A DNA stretch of 11,588 nucleotides from assembly GCA_964568355.1 (NCBI GenBank), contig CAZMRK010000024.1:1-11588 (forward strand), read 5' to 3'. The DNA is from JAJPJX01 sp964568355 (GTDB taxonomy: Bacteria; Acidobacteriota; Terriglobia; Bryobacterales; Bryobacteraceae). Under the pieces are notes generated by a model. That model saw only the letters and a list, made by a program, of their open reading frames with translations. It made no database searches and was not told the DNA's origin. Both the position numbers and the translations under genes were made by a program. Shown here piece after piece: positions 1-6,691 of the stretch. Numbering within the stretch: position 1 is the first letter of the stretch; each line of letters starts with the position of its first letter.

Positions 1-276
1 TTTGGTCTTTGTCCCGCTGTAATAGTTGGTGGTGGTCACCACGAACCGGATCTGATCCCCCGACAAAGAACCCTCGGAGATCGGAAGATCGAACTCGTCC
101 CCGAACATCTTGCCGGTCAGCGTCTGACCCTCCAGCTTAAAGCCAAATGCCAAGTCTTCCAGTTCGCCGCGGCGACCTTGCTGCTGCCCCATCCAGATCC
201 CGTTGACGCCCGCGGCCAGCGCACATGCAGCACACAAGACAGCACCCAGAGCGGATCGCACAATCAGGCGGCTCAT
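1..276 (-). CDS. Secreted hypothetical protein, N-terminal part (runs off left edge)
   Basis: An open frame of exactly 92 codons runs from an ATG at 276 down to base 1 with no stop, so the C-terminus lies outside the window. The protein begins MSRLIVRSALGAVLCAACAL, a Sec-type signal peptide with likely cleavage near residue 22. The mature part contains GIWMGQQQGRRGE, FGFKLEGQTLTGK, DLPISEGSLSGDQIRFVV and a Thr-rich stretch. This order (Trp-containing first strand, LTG, then PI.EG..SGD.I.F) resembles the short secreted beta-rich proteins repeated many times in Solibacter-type Acidobacteriota, whose function is unknown. It is divergent from the cytochrome-like gene at 392. No strong ribosome-binding site is seen before the ATG, so the start rests on the signal peptide. 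The reading frame is solid; the family assignment is from memory of the pattern. Confidence 0.72.
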   Translation of the reverse strand, partial: MSRLIVRSALGAVLCAACALAAGVNGIWMGQQQGRRGELEDLAFGFKLEGQTLTGKMFGDEFDLPISEGSLSGDQIRFVVTTTNYYSGTKTK

Positions 277-391
277 TTATGAGAATCATACCATCCCGCC
301 GATCGGCGAACACCAAGACATCCCCGACGGTGATAACGTAGTAGGAGCAGTTTGGTCCACTCCGGCGAGTTGACGTGGACGGTCTTTCGCT
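277..391. promoter_or_regulatory. Divergent intergenic region with two inverted repeats
   Basis: These 115 bp separate two divergently read genes and must hold at least the promoter of the leftward one. Two symmetric elements are visible: TATGA-gaa-TCATA at 278-290, next to the leftward start codon, and the perfect 12-bp palindrome CGCCGATCGGCG at 297-308. Read leftward, bases 290-285 give TATGAT, a fair -10 hexamer about 8 bp before the ATG, which would imply a very short leader. No well-spaced -35 was found. The symmetry suggests an operator, but no regulator is identified. Confidence 0.3.
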
Positions 392-2344
392 ATGAATCTG
401 GGTAAAGTCCACGCTGGCGTGATTTTCCTTGCAGTCTCGGCTGCCGCCCAACCACCTGCCGCCCAACCACCTGCCGCCCCATATAACGCCTCCGAGGGCC
501 GGCAATTCATCCGTACGAACTGTACCGGCTGCCACTCTGGAAAATCGCCCGCCGGCGGCTTCGATATCACGCGACTTGCCCTGCCGGCCAGTTTTCACGA
601 CCGGCCGGATGCCTGGACCAAGGCCTCCCTGCGAGTACATAACGGCGAGATGCCGCCCAAGGCTGCTCTGGCAGTGGAAAAGCGCGAAGCCTTTGTGAAC
701 TGGGTGGAGCAGAGCCTGAGAAGCGCCGCGTGCGCGGACGGCCTGGTCCCCGGTCCGGCGCCGGTCCGCCGCCTGAGCCGGACGCAATACACCGCCACGG
801 TCCGCGATCTCCTCAACCTCCACGTGGATGTGGGGGCAACACTGCCTCCCGATAGCGCGGGCGGCGAGGGTTTCGACAACGCCGCTGAGACGCTGTTCCT
901 GTCGCCGGTTTACGCGGAAAAATACCTGGAGGCCGCGAAACTCGCTCTGAGCTACGCCTCAAAAGACCGCCGGTCCCGCGCCAGATTTCTGGTCTCTGCT
1001 CCCGGCCCTGGCGTAACACCCGAGGCTGCGGCACGGGCGACTTTGGAAGAGTTCTTGCCGAGGGCCTTTCGCCGTCCCGTGGACCCGGCCGATCTGGACT
1101 TCTATCTGGGCCTGTTCTCCGCCGCGTCGACGCGTGGTGAATCCTTCGAGGAATCGATCCTCTACACCCTTCGCGCAGTATTGATATCGCCCCAGTTTCT
1201 GTTCCGCCCGGAGCCTCGGAACACGACCGGGCAGATGCGCCTGCTGGACGATTACTCGCTCGCGTCCAGACTCTCGTATTTCCTTTGGGGCAGCACCCCG
1301 GATAGCCTGCTGCTGGCCCTCGCTGAGGAGGGAAAACTAAAGGATCCCGAGGTGCTCCAGGGCCAGGTCGCGCGTATGCTGCGCAATCAAAAGTCCGTAG
1401 ATTTCGCCCAGAGCTTCGTCGATCAGTGGCTTCGCATCCGGGACCTGGGTCAGGCGTTCCAGCCCGATCCGCAGTTGTTCCCCGAATGGAAGGACTCGGA
1501 ACTGCAAGGCGACATCAAGAATCAGCCTGTCTTGTTTTTCCGGGAAATCCTCGTTCACGACCTGTCGATTCTGGATTTTCTCGACTCCAACTGGACCATC
1601 GCCACCAGGAAGCTGCAGAAGGTGCTGTACGGAACAAATATCAAACCGGCACGGCCCAACAATCAGGAGCAGCCGCAGCGCATTGAACTACCCGAAGGCA
1701 GCCATCGCGGCGGCCTGCTCGGGATGTCGGCTGTTCTGGCGATTTCGTCTCATCCACACCGCACCAGCCCCGTGCTCCGCGGAAAGTGGCTGCTGGAAAC
1801 GATCCTCGGTACCCCGCCGCCACCGCCGCCCCCCAACGTTCCAAAGCTCGAAGAGGCCAAGGCAGGCGATGTGCCCGCCACTTTACGCGAGCGGCTCGCA
1901 CAGCACCGGGCCAATCCCGTGTGCGCGAGTTGTCACAGCCGCATCGACCCGCTCGGATTCGCGCTGGAAAACTTCGACGTCCTGGGGCGCTGGCGTACCG
2001 AGGATGCCGGCAAGCCGATCGATGCCAAGGGAGAACTGCCCGATGGCACGATCTTCGACGGTCCCGACCAGCTCAAGGCCGAGTTGATGCGAAAGAAAGA
2101 TTTATTTGTACGGAACTTCGTCCGAAAGGTGCTCGGGTACGCACTTGGACGGGGACTGACCCTCCAGGATTCGTGTACAGTGGATAGCATCGTAGCTGAC
2201 GTGGAGCGCAACAATTATCGTGCGCAGGCCCTGATCAATGCGGTGGTAATGAGTGTGCCGTTTCGCTACCAGGGGGCCGCGCCGTCTGGCGCTCCGAAGC
2301 AGGTTTCCAGAAGGGCAGAGCAACAGGAGAAGAACCCATTATGA
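392..2344 (+). CDS. Exported DUF1592/DUF1588-family protein with two haem c motifs
   Basis: 650 aa. A short hydrophobic N-terminus (residues 1-19) looks like a Sec signal peptide and is followed by a Pro/Ala/Gln linker. A first haem motif CTGCH is at residues 44-48. Then come the characteristic blocks of the planctomycete/acidobacterial multi-DUF family: DUF1587 (RRLSRTQYTATVRDLL, from about 126), DUF1595 (RAFRRPVDPADLDFY, about 224), DUF1592 (LLDDYSLASRLSYFLW, about 284), DUF1588 (RGGLLGMSAVLAISSHPHRT, about 439, with a seven-Pro run at 475-481), a second motif CASCH at 511-515 followed by RIDPLGFALENFD, and a C-terminal DUF1585 region (RKVLGYALGRGL). It is probably a periplasmic c-type cytochrome; the redox partner and substrate are unknown. 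An in-frame stop at 371-373 fixes the ATG at 392, although the ribosome-binding site is weak. The stop overlaps the next start by 4 bp (ATGA), so the two proteins are probably made together. Confidence 0.92.
   Translation: MNLGKVHAGVIFLAVSAAAQPPAAQPPAAPYNASEGRQFIRTNCTGCHSGKSPAGGFDITRLALPASFHDRPDAWTKASLRVHNGEMPPKAALAVEKREAFVNWVEQSLRSAACADGLVPGPAPVRRLSRTQYTATVRDLLNLHVDVGATLPPDSAGGEGFDNAAETLFLSPVYAEKYLEAAKLALSYASKDRRSRARFLVSAPGPGVTPEAAARATLEEFLPRAFRRPVDPADLDFYLGLFSAASTRGESFEESILYTLRAVLISPQFLFRPEPRNTTGQMRLLDDYSLASRLSYFLWGSTPDSLLLALAEEGKLKDPEVLQGQVARMLRNQKSVDFAQSFVDQWLRIRDLGQAFQPDPQLFPEWKDSELQGDIKNQPVLFFREILVHDLSILDFLDSNWTIATRKLQKVLYGTNIKPARPNNQEQPQRIELPEGSHRGGLLGMSAVLAISSHPHRTSPVLRGKWLLETILGTPPPPPPPNVPKLEEAKAGDVPATLRERLAQHRANPVCASCHSRIDPLGFALENFDVLGRWRTEDAGKPIDAKGELPDGTIFDGPDQLKAELMRKKDLFVRNFVRKVLGYALGRGLTLQDSCTVDSIVADVERNNYRAQALINAVVMSVPFRYQGAAPSGAPKQVSRRAEQQEKNPL
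441..479 (+). repeat. 15-bp in-frame tandem repeat (AAQPP linker)
   Basis: The unit CTGCCGCCCAACCAC occurs as two perfect full copies (441-455 and 456-470) plus a 9-base partial copy (471-479). It encodes AAQPP repeats between the signal peptide and the first haem motif of the exported cytochrome-like protein. Because the unit is a multiple of three, copy-number change would lengthen or shorten the linker without a frameshift. Confidence 0.9.
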
Positions 2345-3687
2345 TCCCCCGGCACAAACCGCTGTCTCGCCGAACCGTCTTGCGGGGTGCAGGCGTTGCG
2401 CTCGGATTACCGTGGCTGGAGGCCATGGCCCCCTCGGCAATTGCCGGCGCTACATCGCCTGCGTCGAACTCGCCCGTACGCATGGCCGTGCTTTACATGG
2501 CAAACGGCGTCAATCCCTCCCAGTGGACGCCGGAGGGCAAAGGCAAGGACTTTCAGTTATCCTCGACGCTCAAGCCCTTGGAGGACCTGAAGGATCAGCT
2601 CCTGATTTTCAGCAATCTCTGGAATGCGGCGGCCAACACCGGCGACGGGCATTACGCGAAAGAGTCAAGCCTGCTCACTTGCACCACGATCACGAAGACG
2701 CTGGGTGTCGACATCAACATCCATGGGCCCTCCATGGATCAAGTGGCGGCGCAGCGAGTGGGTGAACGGACCCCTCTCCCTTCGTTGGAGTTGGGTATCG
2801 AGCCGGAATCAACAGGCGTGGATGCGAATGTCGGCTACACACGCGTATATGGATGCCATATCGCGTGGAGCGGCCCCACCACCCCCCTGGCGCGAGAAAC
2901 CAATCCGCGGTCGGTGTACGCACGCCTCTTCCGGGCAGCGTCTCCCACGGGAAATTCCGGCAAGCAGGACACGTTGCTGCTCGACCGCGTACTCGACCAG
3001 TCCAGAAAGATGAGATCCCAACTCGGTGCCGGCGATCAGGCGCGCCTGGATGAATACCTGTCGATCATCCGATCCCTTGAGGTGCGAATGGAGCGCGCCG
3101 CTGATCCCAAGCGTACCTGGAAACCGCTGGTCCCCCTCAACTCCGCCCCCGAGCCGGCCGAGAATCCGGCGACGCACCAGGAGCATGTCCGCCTGATGCT
3201 TGACATGATCGCGCTCGCGTTTCAGAGCGATACGACGCGTATCAGCACTTTCATGTTCGGCAACGCCGTCAGCGGAGTCAATTTCCGTTTCCTCGAAGGC
3301 GTCACCGATTCGCACCACGAGATCTCCCACCACTCCAACGATCCCGAGAAACTGCGGCAGTATGCGCTGATCAACCGCTGGCACGTCGAGCAGTACGGCT
3401 ATCTGCTGCGCAAGCTCCGCGAGATGAAGGAAGGCGAACAGTCCGTACTGGACAACTCGATGATCATGTTCGCTTCCGCGCTGTCTGATGGCAACAAGCA
3501 CGATCCGCATCATCTGCCGATCGTCCTGGCGGGCCGCGCCGGCGGCCGTCTCGCGTCCGGCCAGCACCTGGTGTACGGCGAGGATTCTCCGGCGTCGAAT
3601 CTGTACGTATCCATGCTCGACGCCTTTGGCACTCCCGTAGACCGTTTCGCGGACAGTACCGGCCCGCTTCCCGGCGTCCTGGCCTGA
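2341..3687 (+). CDS. Tat-exported HXXSHH-motif (DUF1552) protein
   Basis: 448 aa. The N-terminus carries a twin-arginine signal (SRRTVLRG, residues 9-16) followed by a hydrophobic stretch to about residue 38, so the protein should be exported folded, probably with a cofactor or metal already bound. Family features in order are MAVLYMANGVNPSQW near residue 48, a phosphatase-like region, and the defining HEISHH at residues 326-331 (HXXSHH). The C-terminal segment LSDGNKHDPHHLPIVLAG is His/Asp-rich and plausibly metal binding. Length fits the family. The function is unknown; a distant relation to DUF1501 and the alkaline-phosphatase superfamily is my inference. AGGAGA at 2325-2330 lies 10 nt before the ATG, and the start overlaps the stop of the cytochrome-like gene, so translational coupling is likely. 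The consistent pairing of the two families suggests a shared periplasmic task. Confidence 0.92.
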   Translation: MIPRHKPLSRRTVLRGAGVALGLPWLEAMAPSAIAGATSPASNSPVRMAVLYMANGVNPSQWTPEGKGKDFQLSSTLKPLEDLKDQLLIFSNLWNAAANTGDGHYAKESSLLTCTTITKTLGVDINIHGPSMDQVAAQRVGERTPLPSLELGIEPESTGVDANVGYTRVYGCHIAWSGPTTPLARETNPRSVYARLFRAASPTGNSGKQDTLLLDRVLDQSRKMRSQLGAGDQARLDEYLSIIRSLEVRMERAADPKRTWKPLVPLNSAPEPAENPATHQEHVRLMLDMIALAFQSDTTRISTFMFGNAVSGVNFRFLEGVTDSHHEISHHSNDPEKLRQYALINRWHVEQYGYLLRKLREMKEGEQSVLDNSMIMFASALSDGNKHDPHHLPIVLAGRAGGRLASGQHLVYGEDSPASNLYVSMLDAFGTPVDRFADSTGPLPGVLA

Positions 3688-3702
3688 AGTCGCCAACTGC
3701 TC

Positions 3703-3730
3703 GGTAGTGATATAGCTCTGCTACCTTTTT
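3703..3730 (+). terminator. Candidate rho-independent terminator after the DUF1552 gene
   Basis: GGTAG (3703-3707) pairs perfectly with CTACC (3721-3725), extendable by two G-U wobbles to leave a loop of about 9 nt, and is followed at once by TTTTT (3726-3730). It begins 15 bp after the stop at 3687. The stem is short and not very GC-rich, so termination may be partial. Confidence 0.55.
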
Positions 3731-3781
3731 GCGCGTTCAGCAACAACGCATTTCCACAGCGCTCTTTCCCGCTACCCGGCT

Positions 3782-3845
3782 CAGTTTTTCTGAAACTGCC
3801 TGCCGGATGCAGGCTCTCGAAAGGGTGGCGAAGCTCGCCGAACCC
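3782..3845. repeat. Three consecutive short hairpins
   Basis: CAGTTT (3782-3787) pairs with AAACTG (3793-3798) around a 5-nt loop. CCTGC (3799-3803) pairs with GCAGG (3809-3813) around CGGAT. GGCGA (3827-3831) pairs with TCGCC (3835-3839) around AGC and is extended, across a 2-nt bulge, by GGGT (3823-3826) with ACCC (3842-3845). All inner stems are perfect. The cluster could be a REP-like intergenic element, a processed 3' UTR or part of a small RNA; the sequence alone does not decide. Confidence 0.45.
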
Positions 3846-3940
3846 ATTGGCGCTGCATCGAAATATTTTGGGCGCTCGATCAGAAATAGCTATTGGACTC
3901 CCATCTTCCGGTGTGTTAGCTTTTGTAACAATTCAGTGAC

Positions 3941-3952
3941 CGCTACGTAGCG
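3941..3952. promoter_or_regulatory. Perfect 12-bp palindrome, possible operator
   Basis: CGCTACGTAGCG is fully self-complementary and lies in the spacer about 340 bp before the porin start. It follows a perfect 5-bp hairpin, TGTTA (3914-3918) with TAACA (3926-3930). It could bind a dimeric regulator or simply form a small stem; no matching regulator gene is in the window. Confidence 0.3.
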
Positions 3953-4061
3953 AACTTACTGTGGTGCCAAGTCGCCTGCAGTCTTCGGGGGGTAGAGCTG
4001 TGTCTTAGTCAACTCGATACTACCGTCGAAAGTCGGAGTCCTTTTGTCTTTCCGTGGAGTG

Positions 4062-4081
4062 CCTGATCAGGGTGTGCACAC
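4062..4081. promoter_or_regulatory. Two abutting perfect 10-bp palindromes, possible operator
   Basis: CCTGATCAGG (4062-4071) is followed without a gap by GTGTGCACAC (4072-4081), each a perfect palindrome. Their centres are 10 bp apart, about one helical turn, so two dimers could bind the same face. The site is about 215 bp upstream of the porin start. It does not match an NtrC or CRP consensus as I know them. Confidence 0.35.
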
Positions 4082-4188
4082 GGAATCTTACCCGGTTTTG
4101 CTTCGGAATACTTCACACACGGGGCTTATTATTCGTAACACCACCGTACTCTGACCGAGTGATTCGATTCGTCCGCTTGCTGGCGTGC

Positions 4189-4214
4189 GCGGTTCTGTTC
4201 CGTCGCTGAACCGC
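4189..4214 (+). other. Hairpin in the probable 5' leader of the porin-urt operon
   Basis: GCGGTTC (4189-4195) and GAACCGC (4208-4214) form a perfect 7-bp stem with a 12-nt loop, about 80 nt before the porin start. A second small stem, AGGCG (4261-4265) with CGCCT (4273-4277), sits just ahead of the ribosome-binding site AAAGGGG (4281-4287). Neither carries a T-tract, so they look like leader structure rather than terminators. Whether the transcript starts upstream of them is not known. Confidence 0.35.
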
Positions 4215-4294
4215 CGCCGAAAGGGAGTGGACTTCACGGTCAGAACACTAGATTCGCAAAAGGCGCCTTGCACGCCTGGGAAAGGGGCTGACTT

Positions 4295-5368
4295 ATGGCT
4301 CAACGAAGGATCGGCACTAAATGGGGGCCCGCTCACAAATGTGGATCCGTTTTCTTTATGCTGTTGGGCTTGCATACCCTGGCCCCGCCGTCAAGTGCGC
4401 AAGGCAACCTGGGTCCGATTACGGTTGGCGCCGGGCTGCGAACCAGCTTTAGTCACACGGCAACCGATGGTGCGGCATCTACCGATTCTTTTCAACTCGA
4501 CAGTGCCCGTATCTACATCAGTGGTCCTGTGGTGGACAAAATTAGGTTCATGTTCAACACAGAGTATGACGGTGTCAACAACAAGATCGGAGTCCTGGAC
4601 GCCGTAGCGCAGATCGACGTGTCTCCCGTGTTCCACATCTGGGCGGGCCGCTTCCTGCCGCCGAGCGACCGGGCCAATCTGTACGGTCCCTACTATGCCC
4701 ACCAGTGGGGAGTGTATACAGACGGCATTCAGGACGGATACCCATTTGTCTTTCAGGGCCGGGACAACGGGGTTGTCTATTGGGGCGACTTCGCCAAGAA
4801 GGTGAAGGTTTCAGTCGGTGCGTTCGACGGACGGTCGGCGAACGGAAATCGCAAAGTCATTGGGGCCGCTCGCATCCAGATCGATTTTTGGGACAAGGAG
4901 GACGGCTACTACCTGAATGGAACTTACTATGGCGATAAGAACCTGCTGGCAATCGGCGGAGCCACTCAGATTCAGGACGGGCACACTGCGACAACGGTCG
5001 ATTTCCTCCTCGAAAGGAAACTGCCGAACGCCGGAGTCGTGTCGATCGAAAGCGAATATTCCAACTACAACCGGTTGGGCGGCTACGACGCAAACTACGC
5101 TAAGAGCCAAGGGGCCTATGTGCTTGGAAGCTACCTCTTCCCGAAGAAAGTTGGGATGGGGCAGTTCGAACTCCTCGGAAAGTATGCCAAGGCGGGGTTT
5201 AGCCACGGAGTCCACGCGAACTACAGCCAGAAGACCGGCGAGGTGAACTTCAATTACGTCATCAAGCAGTTCAATGCGCGTGTGATGTCGTTCTATAGGA
5301 ACATCACTTTCGACAGGGAGAAAAACGATACCTGGCAAGCCGGGGTCGGCTTACAGATTCAGATGTGA
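4295..5368 (+). CDS. Outer-membrane porin of the urea/short-chain amide type
   Basis: 357 aa. The N-terminal signal peptide has a basic start (MAQRR...K), a hydrophobic core around residues 18-30 and likely cleavage after A35 (SSA-Q). The mature chain is made of alternating beta-strand segments. It includes FQLDSARIYISGPVVDKIRF and the motif WAGRFLPPSDRANLYGPYY (about residues 115-133) that I associate with porins beside FmdD/UrtA-type transporters. The function is passive diffusion of a small neutral solute across the outer membrane. Its position first in a urt operon, 36 bp before urtA, points to urea or short amides, as proposed for FmdC of Methylophilus. AAAGGGG at 4281-4287 supports the ATG at 4295. 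The C-terminus ends VGLQIQM, lacking the terminal aromatic residue usual for outer-membrane proteins. The porin fold is fairly sure; substrate is inferred from context. Confidence 0.85.
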   Translation: MAQRRIGTKWGPAHKCGSVFFMLLGLHTLAPPSSAQGNLGPITVGAGLRTSFSHTATDGAASTDSFQLDSARIYISGPVVDKIRFMFNTEYDGVNNKIGVLDAVAQIDVSPVFHIWAGRFLPPSDRANLYGPYYAHQWGVYTDGIQDGYPFVFQGRDNGVVYWGDFAKKVKVSVGAFDGRSANGNRKVIGAARIQIDFWDKEDGYYLNGTYYGDKNLLAIGGATQIQDGHTATTVDFLLERKLPNAGVVSIESEYSNYNRLGGYDANYAKSQGAYVLGSYLFPKKVGMGQFELLGKYAKAGFSHGVHANYSQKTGEVNFNYVIKQFNARVMSFYRNITFDREKNDTWQAGVGLQIQM

Positions 5369-5404
5369 AGTGTCGTTTCGAAACTCGGAACGAAGGAGCA
5401 AGAC

Positions 5405-6691
5405 ATGAGACGAAAGGCAATTTCCGCGGCGGCGTGGCTGTTGATCGCCGGAGGGCTCATCTCCAATCTCGCTGTTGCGCAGAACACAATCAAAGTCGGA
5501 GTGCTGCACTCTCTTTCAGGTACGATGGCCATCAGTGAAACGACACTGAAGGACACCATTCTGATGATGATCGATGCTCAGAACAAGAAGGGCGGATTGC
5601 TGGGCAAGAAGCTGGAACCGGTCGTCGTCGATCCGGCATCGAATTGGCCGCTCTTCGCCGAAAAGGCAGCGCAGTTACTCGAAAAGGATAAAGTTGCGGT
5701 AGTCTTCGGATGTTGGACCTCGGTTTCCAGAAAGTCGGTATTGCCGGTTTTTGAGAAGGACAACGGGCTGCTTTTCTACCCCGTGCAATATGAAGGCGAA
5801 GAGTCCTCCCGGAACGTTATCTATACCGGCGCGGCTCCGAACCAGCAGGCGATCCCGGCGGTGGATTATCTGATGAAAGAAATTGGTGTGAAGCGCTGGG
5901 TTCTGGAAGGAACCGATTATGTATATCCGCGTACCACTAACAAGATACTCGAGGCATATCTGCTTTCGAAAGGCGTAAAAAGCCAGGATATATCGATCAA
6001 TTACACGCCCTTCGGTTACTCGGACTGGCAGACCCGTGTGGCTGCCATCAAGAAGTTCGGCTCGGCGGGCAAGAAGACGGCCGTCGTATCCACGATCAAT
6101 GGTGATGCCAACGTTCCGTTCTACAAGGAGCTTGGCAACCAGAAGGTTTCGGCGGAGGACATCCCGGTGGTTGCCTTTTCGGTCGGGGAAGAGGAACTGT
6201 CGGGCCTCGATACCAAACCGCTTATCGGACACCTGGCCGCCTGGAACTATTTTGAGAGCATTCACACACCTGTCAACAAAAAGTTCATCGATCAATGGCA
6301 CGCCTTTATTAGGAATTCAAAGCGAACAACCAACGATCCGATGGAGGCGCACTACATTGGCTTCAACCTGTGGGTCAAAGCCGTGGAGAAGGCCAAGTCT
6401 ACCGATGTGAACCAAGTCCTCGCGGCGCTCCCCGGTACGGAGACAGCGAACCTCACGGGCGGCATCGCCAAGGTATTGCCGAATCATCACATCACGAAGC
6501 CGGTTTACATCGGCGAGGTAAAGGCCGATGGCCAGTTTAACGTGGTTTGGAAATCCGCAGGCCCGGTGCCGGGCGATGCCTGGTCCGATTACCTGCCGGG
6601 CAGCAAGAACATCGAGGCGGACTGGGTCACGCTGCGCTGCGGCAACTACAATAAAATTACCAAGAAGTGTTCGGGGCAGAACTACAAGTAA
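5405..6691 (+). CDS. urtA: Urea ABC transporter, periplasmic substrate-binding protein UrtA
   Basis: 428 aa. The signal peptide MRRKAISAAAWLLIAGGLIS runs on to AVA-Q, with cleavage after residue 25. The mature protein starts IKVGVLHSLSGTMAISE, the hallmark of UrtA/FmdD in the Leu/Ile/Val-binding superfamily. Further conserved blocks are VVFGCWTSVSRKSVLPVF, FYPVQYEGEE, YTGAAPNQQAIPAVDYLM, TDYVYPRTTNKILEAYL, STINGDANVPFYKELGNQ, AFSVGEEEL, TNDPMEAHYIGF and PGDAWSDYLPGSK. It binds urea in the periplasm and hands it to UrtBC. Forms such as NKKGGLLGKKLEPVVVDPAS are closer to the FmdD (short-chain amide) branch as I recall it, so amide binding is possible. Two Cys near the C-terminus (CGNYNKITKKC) could form a disulfide. 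AAGGAG at 5393-5398, 6 nt before the ATG, is the best ribosome-binding site in the operon, which fits high expression of a binding protein. Confidence 0.96.
   Translation: MRRKAISAAAWLLIAGGLISNLAVAQNTIKVGVLHSLSGTMAISETTLKDTILMMIDAQNKKGGLLGKKLEPVVVDPASNWPLFAEKAAQLLEKDKVAVVFGCWTSVSRKSVLPVFEKDNGLLFYPVQYEGEESSRNVIYTGAAPNQQAIPAVDYLMKEIGVKRWVLEGTDYVYPRTTNKILEAYLLSKGVKSQDISINYTPFGYSDWQTRVAAIKKFGSAGKKTAVVSTINGDANVPFYKELGNQKVSAEDIPVVAFSVGEEELSGLDTKPLIGHLAAWNYFESIHTPVNKKFIDQWHAFIRNSKRTTNDPMEAHYIGFNLWVKAVEKAKSTDVNQVLAALPGTETANLTGGIAKVLPNHHITKPVYIGEVKADGQFNVVWKSAGPVPGDAWSDYLPGSKNIEADWVTLRCGNYNKITKKCSGQNYK

Larger units (their letters stand above)
3688..4294. other. 607-bp non-coding region rich in hairpins and palindromes
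   Basis: No convincing gene is present on either strand. Short frames such as 3729-3950 (plus, TTG start) and 4088-4375 (minus) have no ribosome-binding site and no recognisable protein. The stretch holds a candidate terminator (3703-3730), a cluster of hairpins (3782-3845, 3914-3930), perfect palindromes (3941-3952, 4062-4071, 4072-4081) and leader-type hairpins close to the porin start (4189-4214, 4261-4277). The promoter of the porin-urt operon must lie here, but I found no well-spaced sigma-70 pair and no GG-N10-GC sigma-54 element. TATTAT at 4127-4132 is the best isolated -10-like hexamer. Confidence 0.7.

Noticed and set aside
137..823. 228-codon minus-strand frame
   Set aside because: It overlaps the secreted-protein gene on the same strand in another frame and lies antisense to the cytochrome-like gene; its composition is not protein-like.
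2809..3696. 295-codon open frame on the minus strand
   Set aside because: It is antisense to the clear DUF1552 gene, has no recognisable domain or ribosome-binding site, and is the kind of mirror frame GC-rich coding DNA produces.
3729..3950. 73-codon frame in the large spacer
   Set aside because: It begins at a TTG inside the candidate terminator tract, has no ribosome-binding site and no recognisable sequence.
3860..4260. Sigma-70 or sigma-54 promoter for the urt operon
   Set aside because: Candidate hexamers (TTGGAC 3893-3898, TATTAT 4127-4132, TTGTCT 4044-4049) have no partner at suitable spacing, and no GG-N10-GC element was found, so none is reported as a promoter.
3960..4290. Guanidine-I or glutamine riboswitch before the transporter operon
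   Set aside because: The conserved cores I know for these classes are not seen; only generic hairpins are present.
4088..4375. 95-codon minus-strand frame upstream of the porin
   Set aside because: It overlaps the porin start region antisense, with no start signal or known motif.
5675..6301. 208-codon minus-strand frame
   Set aside because: It lies wholly inside urtA on the opposite strand and shows no protein-like conservation or start signal.
6667..6690. Upstream GTG start for urtB
   Set aside because: ATG 6691 overlaps the urtA stop as TAATG and begins a normal signal peptide; the GTG only adds residues inside urtA.
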